Positions 1-7,321 of a DNA stretch of 27,531 nucleotides are shown here, in pieces. This stretch comes from Thermoflexales bacterium. Lineage in GTDB: Bacteria > Chloroflexota > Anaerolineae > B4-G1. Below the pieces are notes generated by a model. It made no database searches and was not told where the DNA came from. It saw nothing but the letters and a program-made list of their open reading frames with translations. Position numbers and translations under genes: made by a program. Position 1 is the first letter of the stretch; every line of letters starts with the position of its first letter. Location of the stretch: NCBI GenBank assembly GCA_007118795.1, contig SKQX01000119.1, positions 1 to 27,531 of the forward strand. The letters run 5' to 3'.

Positions 1-120
1 AGAGGTCAAGATGCTCGAGGCTTTTTTTGACACCTCCAACTCCATAGCGAGCCGGCCGATCATCTGCTCCAACTCGGCAATTAGCCGGTGAGGAACAGCA
101 CTCGAACAAGCTTGGGCTTG
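1..120 (-). mobile_element. Possible C-terminal fragment of an IS3-type OrfA transposase (runs off left edge)
   Basis: A 40-codon open frame on the minus strand runs from just after a TGA at 121-123 off the left edge. It reads RLIAELEQMIGRLAMELEV and then SKKASSIL. This leucine-heptad pattern followed by KK resembles the C-terminal coiled coil of IS3-family OrfA proteins, whose usual form is 'IGRLxxELxxLKK'. No start codon, helix-turn-helix or terminal inverted repeat is inside the window. The stretch could also be any coiled-coil tail or a chance frame. The resemblance is seen in the sequence; the transposase assignment is inference. Confidence 0.3.
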
Positions 121-213
121 TCACTCACACAGAAGCAGGCGCCTATGTGGCGAGGCACGGTATCGGAGGGGTCCGCCAGCGGGAACGTCAGGAGTCTTCT
201 GTCGGAGTCGCGT

Positions 214-244
214 ACAAAGGGCCGGACACCGTCCGGCCCTTTGT
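214..244 (-). terminator. Strong hairpin terminator after lepB
   Basis: ACAAAGGGCCGGAC pairs perfectly with GTCCGGCCCTTTGT around an ACC triloop, giving a 14-bp stem with a GC core and A/T-rich base. It lies 17 bp past the lepB stop codon. The symmetric flanks would let it act on either strand, although no long U-tract follows. Confidence 0.75.
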
Positions 245-260
245 GGATTCTCACGGCGTT

Positions 261-869
261 TCAGTCGACGAATCCGATATCCTTGAGAGGCCAGTAGGAG
301 ATCCAGGCGTGTCCCACGATGTCCTCAATCGGGACAGGCCCCAGGGTGCGCGAGTCGTTGGAGGCGCCACGGTTGTCACCCAGGAGGAATACGTGGAGCG
401 GCGGTATGGTCCGAGGCCCGTACCGGCCCATGCTCGGCTTCACCGTCCAAGGCTCTTCGAGCAAGTCGCCATTGATATAGACGCGTCCATCCCTCACCTC
501 AATCGTCTCACCTGGTAAGCCTAGGACGCGCTTGATCAACATGTCGCTTTGAGCCTCGGAGTTAACGACTACAATGTCCCCTCGGCGTGGACCGTGGAAG
601 CGGTACGTGACTTTCTCAATCACGACCCGCTGCGAGCTCTGCAGCGTTGGTTCCATGCTCTGGCCCAGAACCTGAGTCGCTTGAGCCAGGAAGAGGTTGA
701 TGAACAAAGCGATGACGACCGCCGGTATGACGGTTTCACCGATCTCCCGCACTGCGCGGAACAGCCAGCCGAGTGCTCGCGACGCTGGATGTCTCCGTAC
801 CGGAGTCTCCTCCACCTCTGATTCACGACTGATCTCTTCCACGAGTCTCTGCCGGCCTTCTAGCGACAC
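261..869 (-). CDS. lepB: Signal peptidase I
   Basis: This encodes type I signal peptidase, the membrane serine/lysine protease that removes signal peptides from exported proteins. The 202-residue product has a soluble N-terminal tail, one membrane segment (about 48-63, VIPAVVIALFINLFLA), the Ser box GQSMEPTL with catalytic Ser71, the Lys box DMLIKRVLGLPGE with Lys113, and the conserved box GDNRGASNDSR near 164-174. Length and motif order are normal for the short single-membrane-segment forms. The start is a GTG only 6 nt after the pnp stop, so translation is probably coupled to pnp. It is the last gene of the rpsO-pnp-lepB run. Confidence 0.95.
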   Translation of the reverse strand: MSLEGRQRLVEEISRESEVEETPVRRHPASRALGWLFRAVREIGETVIPAVVIALFINLFLAQATQVLGQSMEPTLQSSQRVVIEKVTYRFHGPRRGDIVVVNSEAQSDMLIKRVLGLPGETIEVRDGRVYINGDLLEEPWTVKPSMGRYGPRTIPPLHVFLLGDNRGASNDSRTLGPVPIEDIVGHAWISYWPLKDIGFVD

Positions 870-875
870 CCCCTG

Positions 876-3014
876 TTAGCGTCGGCTTCGTCCACCGCTT
901 GGCCTGTCGGCCGCACGAGCCTCCTCCGGTGTCCAACCCTCCAGCACTGCCTGTCGCGAAAGGCGGATCTTGCCCTCTCGGTCGATATTGGTCACCATCA
1001 CCATGATCTCGTCACCAACGTTGACCACATCCTCCACATTCTCGACATACTCGTCAGAGAGCTGCGATATGTGCACCATTCCATCAGTCTTGGGTAGGAT
1101 TTCGACAAACGCGCCAAAGTTGGTGATCCGAGCGACACGCCCGGTGTAAATCTGCCCAACCTCGGGCTCCTCCGTGAGAGCTTGGATCATCGCCAGTGCC
1201 TTTTCCGCGCATGGGCCACTGGTCGCCGCGACGTAGATGGTTCCGTCGTCCTCAATGTCCACATCGACGTCGCATTCCTCCTCAATGGAGCGAACGGTCT
1301 CACCGCCAGAACCGATCACTGCCCCTAGCTTCTTGGGATCGACTTGGATGATCGTCATCCGCGGTGCGTAAGCTGAGAGATCCTCTCGCGGCTCAGCAAT
1401 CGTCTCGCCCATCACATCGAGGATCTGCAGCCGGGCCTCGCGGGCCTGTCCCAACGCCTGTTCCAGGAGCCCGTATGAGATTCCCCCGATCTTGATGTCC
1501 ATCTGCAGCGCTGTGACCCCTTCGCGCGTCCCCGCAACCTTGAAATCCATGTCACCGATGTGGTCTTCCAACCCCTGGATATCTGTGAGGATCTGGTAGT
1601 CCGCACCGTCCTTCATCATACCCATGGCAATCCCGGCGACCGGCGCTTTGATCGGGACACCGGCGTCCATCAAAGCCAGGGTACTGCCGCAGACGCTCGC
1701 CATCGATGTCGACCCGTTGGAACTAAGCACGTCGCTTACGACACGCATGGTATAGGCGAACTCGTCCTCATCGGGGAGCATCGGACGCAGCGCTCGCTCA
1801 CCCAGAACCCCGTGTCCGATCTCCCGACGTTTGGGGCCGCGCAGCGGCCAGGTCTCGCCGGTCGAGTAGGGGGGGAAGTTGTAGTGGTGCATGTACCGCT
1901 TCTTCTCCCGGGGCGAGAGGTCATCGATCATCTGCTCCTCTCGCGGTGTCCCCAGCGTGGCGACCGAGAGTACCTGGGTCTCACCCCGCGCAAAGAGCCC
2001 CGACCCGTGGGCTCGAGGTAGCAACCCCACCTCGGCCGACAGGGATCGTATCTCCTCGGGTCGGCGCCCGTCGGCCCGTACACCCTCGTGAATCGTCCGC
2101 CGGCGGATGATATCGCGCATCACCTCGCTTAGGGCTTCTTTGACGGTGTCCGTGTCCCACGCGTCCTCTAGTTCGGCGACCAACTCGTTCTCAAGCTCGC
2201 GCACACCGGTGTCCCGACTCTCCTTGTCGGCGGCTTCATAGACCGCTTCTTCGACTCTACTAGCTGCTTTCTCTCGCACGGTCTCGACCAGTTCATCAGG
2301 CACGACGCCGTAGAGTTGGTACTCTCGCTTTTGTTTTCCCACAGCTTCGCGCATCTCTCGCTGTGTCCGGATTGTCTCTTGGATAGCATCGAATCCAGCA
2401 CGAAGCGCCTCCACCAGGATGTGCTCTTCCAGGCTCTCAGCGCTAGCTTCGACCATCAGTATGGCGTCGCCCGTGCCAGCCAAACTCAGGTCCAGCTGGC
2501 TATCCTCCATCTGGGGAAGGGTTGGGTTGATGACTAGCTGACCGTCAACGTACCCGACTCGAGCTGCCCCGACGGGCCCCCCAAAAGGAACGTCTGAGAT
2601 GGTCAAGGCTGCCGACGCGCCCAGGATGGAGAGAGTGTCTGGTTGGTGCTGCTCATCTTGGGAGAGAGGCGTGATGATGATCTGTACATCATTGCGCATC
2701 TTCTTGGGGAAGAGCGGACGAAGGGGCCGATCGGTCAATCGAGCGATCAGCGTCGCGGACTCGGGTGGTCGCCCTTCCCGGCGGAAGAAAGACCCGGGAA
2801 TCCGACCCGCCGCGTAAAGCCGCTCCTCGAAGTCAACGGTCAACGGGAAGAAGCTTATTCCCGGCCGGACGTTCCGGGACATCGTTGCTGTGACCAGCAA
2901 CTTGGTGTCTCCGGACGTTACCATCACTGCACCACCTGCCAGCGGGGCGAGCCGACCTGTCTCTAACGTGATCTGATGCTCTCCCAGCTTCGTGGTGAAC
3001 GTGTGACTACTCAC
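876..3014 (-). CDS. pnp: Polyribonucleotide nucleotidyltransferase (PNPase)
   Basis: PNPase is the phosphorolytic 3'-5' exoribonuclease of mRNA decay and forms a trimeric ring. The product has 712 residues, almost the same length as the E. coli enzyme. It shows two RNase PH domains separated by a helical domain, with active-site-type stretches such as SNGSTSMASVCGSTLALMDA and DFKVAGTREGVTALQMDIKI in the second. A KH domain follows (VIGSGGETVRSI near residue 570), then an S1 domain (GRVARITNFGAFVEI near 622-637). The start is GTG with GGAGG seven bases upstream. It lies downstream of rpsO, the classical bacterial pairing, with a hairpin in the spacer. Confidence 0.98.
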   Translation of the reverse strand: MSSHTFTTKLGEHQITLETGRLAPLAGGAVMVTSGDTKLLVTATMSRNVRPGISFFPLTVDFEERLYAAGRIPGSFFRREGRPPESATLIARLTDRPLRPLFPKKMRNDVQIIITPLSQDEQHQPDTLSILGASAALTISDVPFGGPVGAARVGYVDGQLVINPTLPQMEDSQLDLSLAGTGDAILMVEASAESLEEHILVEALRAGFDAIQETIRTQREMREAVGKQKREYQLYGVVPDELVETVREKAASRVEEAVYEAADKESRDTGVRELENELVAELEDAWDTDTVKEALSEVMRDIIRRRTIHEGVRADGRRPEEIRSLSAEVGLLPRAHGSGLFARGETQVLSVATLGTPREEQMIDDLSPREKKRYMHHYNFPPYSTGETWPLRGPKRREIGHGVLGERALRPMLPDEDEFAYTMRVVSDVLSSNGSTSMASVCGSTLALMDAGVPIKAPVAGIAMGMMKDGADYQILTDIQGLEDHIGDMDFKVAGTREGVTALQMDIKIGGISYGLLEQALGQAREARLQILDVMGETIAEPREDLSAYAPRMTIIQVDPKKLGAVIGSGGETVRSIEEECDVDVDIEDDGTIYVAATSGPCAEKALAMIQALTEEPEVGQIYTGRVARITNFGAFVEILPKTDGMVHISQLSDEYVENVEDVVNVGDEIMVMVTNIDREGKIRLSRQAVLEGWTPEEARAADRPSGGRSRR

Positions 3015-3060
3015 TTGTGTACCTCCATATCTGCAACCAGACGCGCGGGTACAGGGACTG

Positions 3061-3102
3061 GGGGGTGGGTCGTAGCTCTAGGCTCACTACGCGCCACTCC
3101 CC
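3061..3102 (-). promoter_or_regulatory. Imperfect stem-loop in the rpsO-pnp spacer
   Basis: CGTAG (3071-3075) pairs with CTACG (3087-3091), and with small bulges the stem extends outward through the G-run at 3061-3069 and the C-run at 3098-3102. It lies in the leader of pnp. In E. coli a pnp leader hairpin is cut by RNase III for autoregulation. A similar role here is inference only. Confidence 0.35.
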
Positions 3103-3201
3103 AATTCCTGGCCCTGCCTCTGGTCCGGTTTATCTGACATCCGAAACGAGCGGGTGAAGACGACGCGTAGATCCACTCGTCTGGCTCACTAATCGGTGGA
3201 A

Positions 3202-3474
3202 CTACCTGCGCAGCCCCAGTCGCTTGATGATCTCCTTATAGCGATCAGGATCCTCGCGACTGAGATAGGTGAGATGACGACGTCGCTGGCCCACCATCTT
3301 GATCAGGCCACGACGTGAATGCTCATCATGCTTGTGATCTTTGAGGTGTTCCGTCAACTGACTGATCCGTGTGGTTAGCAGCGCAATCTGAACTTCCGGT
3401 GATCCTGTGTCGTCCGGCGCGCGTCCGTACTCCCCGATTATCGCTTCCTTTTCGCCTTTGCTCAGCGGCACCAT
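3202..3474 (-). CDS. rpsO: 30S ribosomal protein S15
   Basis: S15 is a primary 16S rRNA-binding protein of the small subunit. The 90-residue product has the full family pattern, including DDTGSPEVQIALLTTRI, LTEHLKDHKHDEHSRRGL and the C-terminal RRRHLTYLSREDPDRY segment. The start is ATG, with AAGGAGG only two bases upstream; the next codon is GTG, also a possible start with more normal spacing. It is the first gene of the rpsO-pnp-lepB run and has its own promoter at 3511-3539. Confidence 0.97.
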   Translation of the reverse strand: MVPLSKGEKEAIIGEYGRAPDDTGSPEVQIALLTTRISQLTEHLKDHKHDEHSRRGLIKMVGQRRRHLTYLSREDPDRYKEIIKRLGLRR

Positions 3475-3510
3475 GCCCTCCTTGTATACCTCTGTCTGGA
3501 CATCGCCAGA

Positions 3511-3539
3511 ATTCTACCACGAATTGGGTCGCCACGCAA
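3511..3539 (-). promoter_or_regulatory. Promoter for rpsO-pnp-lepB
   Basis: On the minus strand TTGCGT (plus 3534-3539) is followed after exactly 17 bp by TAGAAT (plus 3511-3516). The predicted start near 3504 leaves a leader of about 30 nt before rpsO. Confidence 0.6.
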
Positions 3540-3580
3540 GATCTCGGAGAGCAGTAGCTTGGATGTCTCACAACGCCTGT

Positions 3581-3609
3581 TTGTAGACCCAACCAAATCG
3601 CGGTAGAAT
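3581..3609 (+). promoter_or_regulatory. Promoter for murJ
   Basis: TTGTAG (3581-3586), a 17-bp spacer and TAGAAT (3604-3609) predict a transcription start near 3616, about 70 nt upstream of murJ. It diverges from the rpsO promoter. Confidence 0.5.
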
Positions 3610-3660
3610 CCACCGCTTGTCCCGGCATCGAAGTGCTCGCCGCTCGAAAGCGTTATCCTC

Positions 3661-3691
3661 AGGAGGACAGACCATGGGGGATGCGGGTTGA
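3661..3691 (+). promoter_or_regulatory. Ribosome-binding site with a 5-codon ORF overlapping the murJ start
   Basis: AGGAGG (3661-3666) sits seven bases before ATG 3674, but that ATG opens only ATG GGG GAT GCG GGT TGA. The TGA overlaps the in-frame TTG of murJ (TTGA at 3688-3691). Either translation restarts at TTG after a mini-ORF, or the G-run at 3676-3680 is one G short in this sequence. With one more G, ATG 3674 would read straight into murJ as MGGCGLRETD. Confidence 0.5.
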
Positions 3692-5265
3692 GAGAAACCG
3701 ATCGCGACCTGCTGCCTGACGGGGTGGAGGTTGCCCAGGCGGCTACCATCGTTGCCGTAGGTAACGTAACCAGCCGATTCTTGGGACTGGTGCGCGAGAT
3801 CGTCAAGGCCGACTTGTTCGGTGCTGGTGGGCACGTCAGCGCTTTGGACACCGCTATGGTGCTTCCCAGGATGATTTTCACCTTGGTGGCGGGCGGCATG
3901 ATCAACTCGGCGCTGATACCCGTCCTCTCCGATTACGCTGCTCCCCGGAGCCGAACTGAGCTTTGGCAATTGCTCAGCATTCTTCTAAGTGTGGTGACCG
4001 TGGCGGTGACGGGACTGGTGGTCCTGGGCGGGGTGTTTGCCCCGCAGTTGGTCTGGTTGTCGGCTGCGGGCTTGCCGCTGGCCGATCAGCAGTTGGCTGC
4101 AAGGCTGCTCCGGATCATGCTGCCCGGAGTGTTGTTCATGAGCTTGGCCAGCCTTCTGTCAGGCGCTCTCTACGCGCTCAACCGCTTTGCATTCCCCGCC
4201 CTAACGGCTGCGGTTTTCAACCTTGCCCTGGTCACGGTTGCGCTAACGCTAGGGCGTGAGTGGGGTGTCTACAGCATGGCGGTGGGGCTGGTGGCTGGGG
4301 CATTCCTGCAGGTCGTCTTCCAGCTGCCCGCGCTCCGCGATGCTCGCCTTCGGCCGCTGTTCGATCTCCAACATCCGGCTCTCCGTCGCATAGGGCGGCT
4401 GTATCTGCCTATTTTGGCTGGACTCGCAGTAGACAAGCTGGCTGAACTTCTCAGCTACCGGTTGGCTTCGCATACCGGTCCTTCCTCGCCTGCTTGGATG
4501 ACGTACTCCGCCACCATTATCCAGTTCCCCTTGGGGCTAGTCGGCACAGCAATCTCTATCGCCCTTCTGCCTACTCTCTCGCGCCACGTCAATCGGGGAG
4601 AACCTGAGCGGTTCCGCGCGACGCTATCTCAGGGCTTGCGTCTGGTCATCGCCCTCACGGTGCCGGCAACGTTTGGCCTTTGGGTGCTCTCAACGCCGCT
4701 CGTTCGACTCGTCTTCGAGCACGGGGATTTCACAGCGGTCGACACGATTGCCACGGCAGCAGCCCTGCGGTTCCACCTTCTTGGACTCACCTTCGCTGCT
4801 GTTGACCAGCCTCTTATCTTCTCCTTCTACGCTCGGAAGGACACCTGGACCCCAGCCCTGGTTGGGGTTGCTACAGTCTTCTTCTACGCGGTTCTCGCCC
4901 TGGCCCCGGTCGTTTTCGTGCCTCTGACCCTGAATTGGCTCATATTCGCGAATTCTGTCAAGTGGGCTGCCCACGCGTTGATCATGCTCTTTCTGCTGCG
5001 TCGGCAGACTGGGGGGCTACAGGACCGGCGTCTCCCGAAGACTGTGCTTACGGCTGTGCTTCTGTCCCTTCTGATGGCGGTCGTGGTCCGTTTCAGTCTC
5101 TCGGGCATGCAGCGCATTGTACCAACGGGGACGTTCGGTGAACTGCTCCTGGTCGCGGTTCCGGGCTTAGTGGGTCTTGGTGTGTATGGTGTGCTGGCCA
5201 CTCTACTCGGAATGGATGAGATTCGTTTGCTAACCGGGGTGATCGGTCGGCAAGGCCAAGCTTGA
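3688..5265 (+). CDS. murJ: Lipid II flippase MurJ/MviN family
   Basis: MurJ moves the peptidoglycan precursor lipid II across the cytoplasmic membrane. The product has 525 residues and is polytopic throughout, consistent with the 14 membrane helices of MOP-superfamily flippases. Near the N-terminus it carries the family signature AATIVAVGNVTSRFLGLVRE, then GGMINSALIPVLSDY, and later IIQFPLGLVGTAISIALLPTLSRH. The tabulated start is TTG 3688; ATG 3674 becomes the start if the nearby G-run is miscounted. It is transcribed away from rpsO. Confidence 0.93.
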   Translation: MRETDRDLLPDGVEVAQAATIVAVGNVTSRFLGLVREIVKADLFGAGGHVSALDTAMVLPRMIFTLVAGGMINSALIPVLSDYAAPRSRTELWQLLSILLSVVTVAVTGLVVLGGVFAPQLVWLSAAGLPLADQQLAARLLRIMLPGVLFMSLASLLSGALYALNRFAFPALTAAVFNLALVTVALTLGREWGVYSMAVGLVAGAFLQVVFQLPALRDARLRPLFDLQHPALRRIGRLYLPILAGLAVDKLAELLSYRLASHTGPSSPAWMTYSATIIQFPLGLVGTAISIALLPTLSRHVNRGEPERFRATLSQGLRLVIALTVPATFGLWVLSTPLVRLVFEHGDFTAVDTIATAAALRFHLLGLTFAAVDQPLIFSFYARKDTWTPALVGVATVFFYAVLALAPVVFVPLTLNWLIFANSVKWAAHALIMLFLLRRQTGGLQDRRLPKTVLTAVLLSLLMAVVVRFSLSGMQRIVPTGTFGELLLVAVPGLVGLGVYGVLATLLGMDEIRLLTGVIGRQGQA

Positions 5266-5377
5266 TGTATCTGCGCACGCCAGTCGCAATCCCATCCCTC
5301 TTCCCTTGCGCGTTGCAGGTGAGCTGGGAGCCCGACATGGTTTCCGTGCGCAGGCTGTATCGAGCTGGATCCGCGGC

Positions 5378-5406
5378 TTGACCCCGTTCTTGTGCGATGC
5401 TAGAAT
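5378..5406 (+). promoter_or_regulatory. Well-formed promoter upstream of the aminotransferase
   Basis: TTGACC (5378-5383), a 17-bp spacer and TAGAAT (5401-5406) predict a start near 5413. The only convincing gene downstream begins at 5779, so the leader would be about 365 nt long. Confidence 0.6.
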
Positions 5407-5778
5407 GGTTCCATCTGGCTGGGGACGTGACATGCTCGTCCCCGATCTGGTTGGATCGTGCGGCCGTCCCTAGCTCGTCTCTTGACCGAAGACAGGAGCG
5501 TCCAGAATCATCGTTGACTTGGGCTTGGGGGACGGCCGGGGTCGATAGGAAGATCGCTGGCGGGATTCGATTGCCTACTGCTACCTTGCTTCAACGCGCT
5601 CACCTTCGGTAGGACTCGAATGTGTTACTCTTCTGTGTTTGGCATCTTGAGCACCGTGACGCCGAATAGCCTACAGGGGTGTCCGCTCGGAGAGGAATCC
5701 CGACCGCTCATCCTGCGTCCTGCGCACGATTCCTGAGACAAGGGGACGTACCGACTCACAGTGGAACGGAGGCATACT
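5407..5778 (+). promoter_or_regulatory. Long leader region of the aminotransferase gene
   Basis: No convincing gene is present. GGGGACG (5421-5427) pairs with CGTCCCC (5437-5443), close to the predicted transcript start. AGGAATC (5693-5699) pairs with GATTCCT (5728-5734) about 45 nt before the start codon. A 13-codon ORF, MLVPDLVGSCGRP, begins at ATG 5432 inside the first hairpin; it has no repeated amino-acid codons of the kind used in attenuation. I recognise no riboswitch consensus or T-box core. Confidence 0.3.
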
Positions 5779-7029
5779 ATGGATCTAAACTTGGATCTGG
5801 ATCGTAACGTACCTGTGTTGGATTGGGAGCCGCACTTGTCCTCGCGAACTGCCGGCATGGGAAGCTCCGCTATTCGCGAGTTGCTGAAGCTCACTCAGCA
5901 GCCGGACATCATCTCCTTTGCTGGGGGGCTCCCCGCTCCCGATTTCTTCCCGCTTCGCGAGGTGGAGGAGGCCTGTCGCTACATCGTTCGCGAGGATGGT
6001 AGGCAGGCCCTTCAATACAGTGCCACCGAAGGGCACGGTCCGCTAAAGGAATACCTCGCCGAGTCAATGCGCGGGTACGGCGTTCCTGCCAAAGCGCACA
6101 ATGTGCTGTTGACGAACGGATCTCAACAGGCCCTAGATCTTATCGGGAAGATATTCATCGATCCCGGTGACTATGTCCTGACCAGTCGTCCCACCTATCT
6201 GGGAGCTATCCAAGCTTGGAATGCGTATGAGGCTCGCTACCATACGGTGAGGCTGGATGACGACGGAATGGTGGCAGATGAGATAGAGCATGCCTATCAG
6301 AAAGCATTGGACGATTCAGGCAGACCACCGAAGTTCATCTACGTCCTTCCAAACTTCCATAACCCTGCTGGAACCACGCTCGTGCAGGAGCGGCGCGAGC
6401 AGCTGGCTGAGGTGGCCACGGAGCTCAGTCTTCCTGTCGTCGAGGATGACCCGTATGGACAGTTGCGCTACGAAGGAGAGGATCTTCCCCCTATATGCAC
6501 GTACGTCCCTGAGCGGACGATCTACTTGGGCACGTTTTCCAAGATTCTGGCCCCTGGTCTACGTCTCGGATGGATCGTATGCCCGGAGATCTTGATGGGC
6601 CGGTTCGTGCAAGCCAAGCAAGGAGCGGATCTCCATACGGGAACCTTCGTCCAATACGTCGCCAACGATATCTGTCAACGGGGCTTCCTCAAACAGCACG
6701 TGAAGGAGCTGCGCGAGGTGTACAAGGTGCGGCGGGATACGATGCTGGACGCGCTGACCGAGTTCTGGCCGGATGTATGCAGTTGGACCCGTCCCCAGGG
6801 CGGGTTGTTCCTCTGGGCGCAGGTACCCCAGGCGATCGACACGCGAGATCTTCTGGAACAGGCGTTGGAGGAGAAGGTGGCCTACGTACCCGGCGTTCCT
6901 TTCTACCCCAACGAGGACGGAGGGTACGATGCCATGCGACTCAACTTTTCCTACTCCTCGCCCGAGACCATTGTAGAGGGGATCCGGCGCCTAGGGCGGG
7001 CCTTGAAGAAGGCTCTCGACCAGGTTTAG
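5779..7029 (+). CDS. PLP-dependent aminotransferase, LysN/2-aminoadipate-like
   Basis: This is a fold-type I PLP aminotransferase of the class I/II group, close in motif to LysN-type 2-aminoadipate aminotransferases and related aromatic/branched-chain enzymes. Visible motifs are IRELLKLTQQPDIISFAGGL near the N-terminus, QYSATEGHGPL, NGSQQALDL, NFHNPAGTT, the aspartate stretch VEDDPYG, and FSKILAPGLRLGW holding the Schiff-base lysine (about K255). QAKQGADLHT follows. The 416 residues match the family. I chose ATG 5779 because CGGAGG lies just upstream; the open frame begins at GTG 5761. The exact substrate cannot be read from sequence, and there is no lysine-pathway neighbour. Confidence 0.88.
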   Translation: MDLNLDLDRNVPVLDWEPHLSSRTAGMGSSAIRELLKLTQQPDIISFAGGLPAPDFFPLREVEEACRYIVREDGRQALQYSATEGHGPLKEYLAESMRGYGVPAKAHNVLLTNGSQQALDLIGKIFIDPGDYVLTSRPTYLGAIQAWNAYEARYHTVRLDDDGMVADEIEHAYQKALDDSGRPPKFIYVLPNFHNPAGTTLVQERREQLAEVATELSLPVVEDDPYGQLRYEGEDLPPICTYVPERTIYLGTFSKILAPGLRLGWIVCPEILMGRFVQAKQGADLHTGTFVQYVANDICQRGFLKQHVKELREVYKVRRDTMLDALTEFWPDVCSWTRPQGGLFLWAQVPQAIDTRDLLEQALEEKVAYVPGVPFYPNEDGGYDAMRLNFSYSSPETIVEGIRRLGRALKKALDQV

Positions 7030-7259
7030 TCAAGCCGGTTAGAAACTCGGGGCAGGGAGCCGCGATAGGGCCGTCTTCCTGCTCCTACTCCTTTTTTTCC
7101 CGGAAGTCCTGTCCCCTGGAGAGGCTCACAAACTGTAGAGTGTCTCCGGTGCGGTTCGGCTGCAAGGCATAGGCAGCACAAGCGCGCGTGAGCGAGGCGG
7201 ACCGTCCCGTCGGTATACCCGCGCGCTGGGTCTCGGGGTGCCGACGGCTCCCCAGCACC

Positions 7260-7287
7260 TTGCCGCGGCCTATATGTCAGGTATACT
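7260..7287 (+). promoter_or_regulatory. Candidate promoter of the STAND/BTAD regulator
   Basis: TTGCCG (7260-7265), a 16-bp spacer and TATACT (7282-7287) predict a start near 7294. This would put GTG 7238 and ATG 7274 outside the transcript and favour GTG 7322 as the start codon. The 230 bp between the aminotransferase and this site holds nothing else I can name. Confidence 0.4.
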
Positions 7288-7321
7288 ACCGTTCACTGGA
7301 CGCCAGATAGCGGGCAACAAC

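Noticed and set aside
5397..5612. 71-codon ORF before the aminotransferase
   Set aside because: Its ATG lies at the -10 box of the predicted promoter, it has no ribosome-binding site, and its product resembles nothing.
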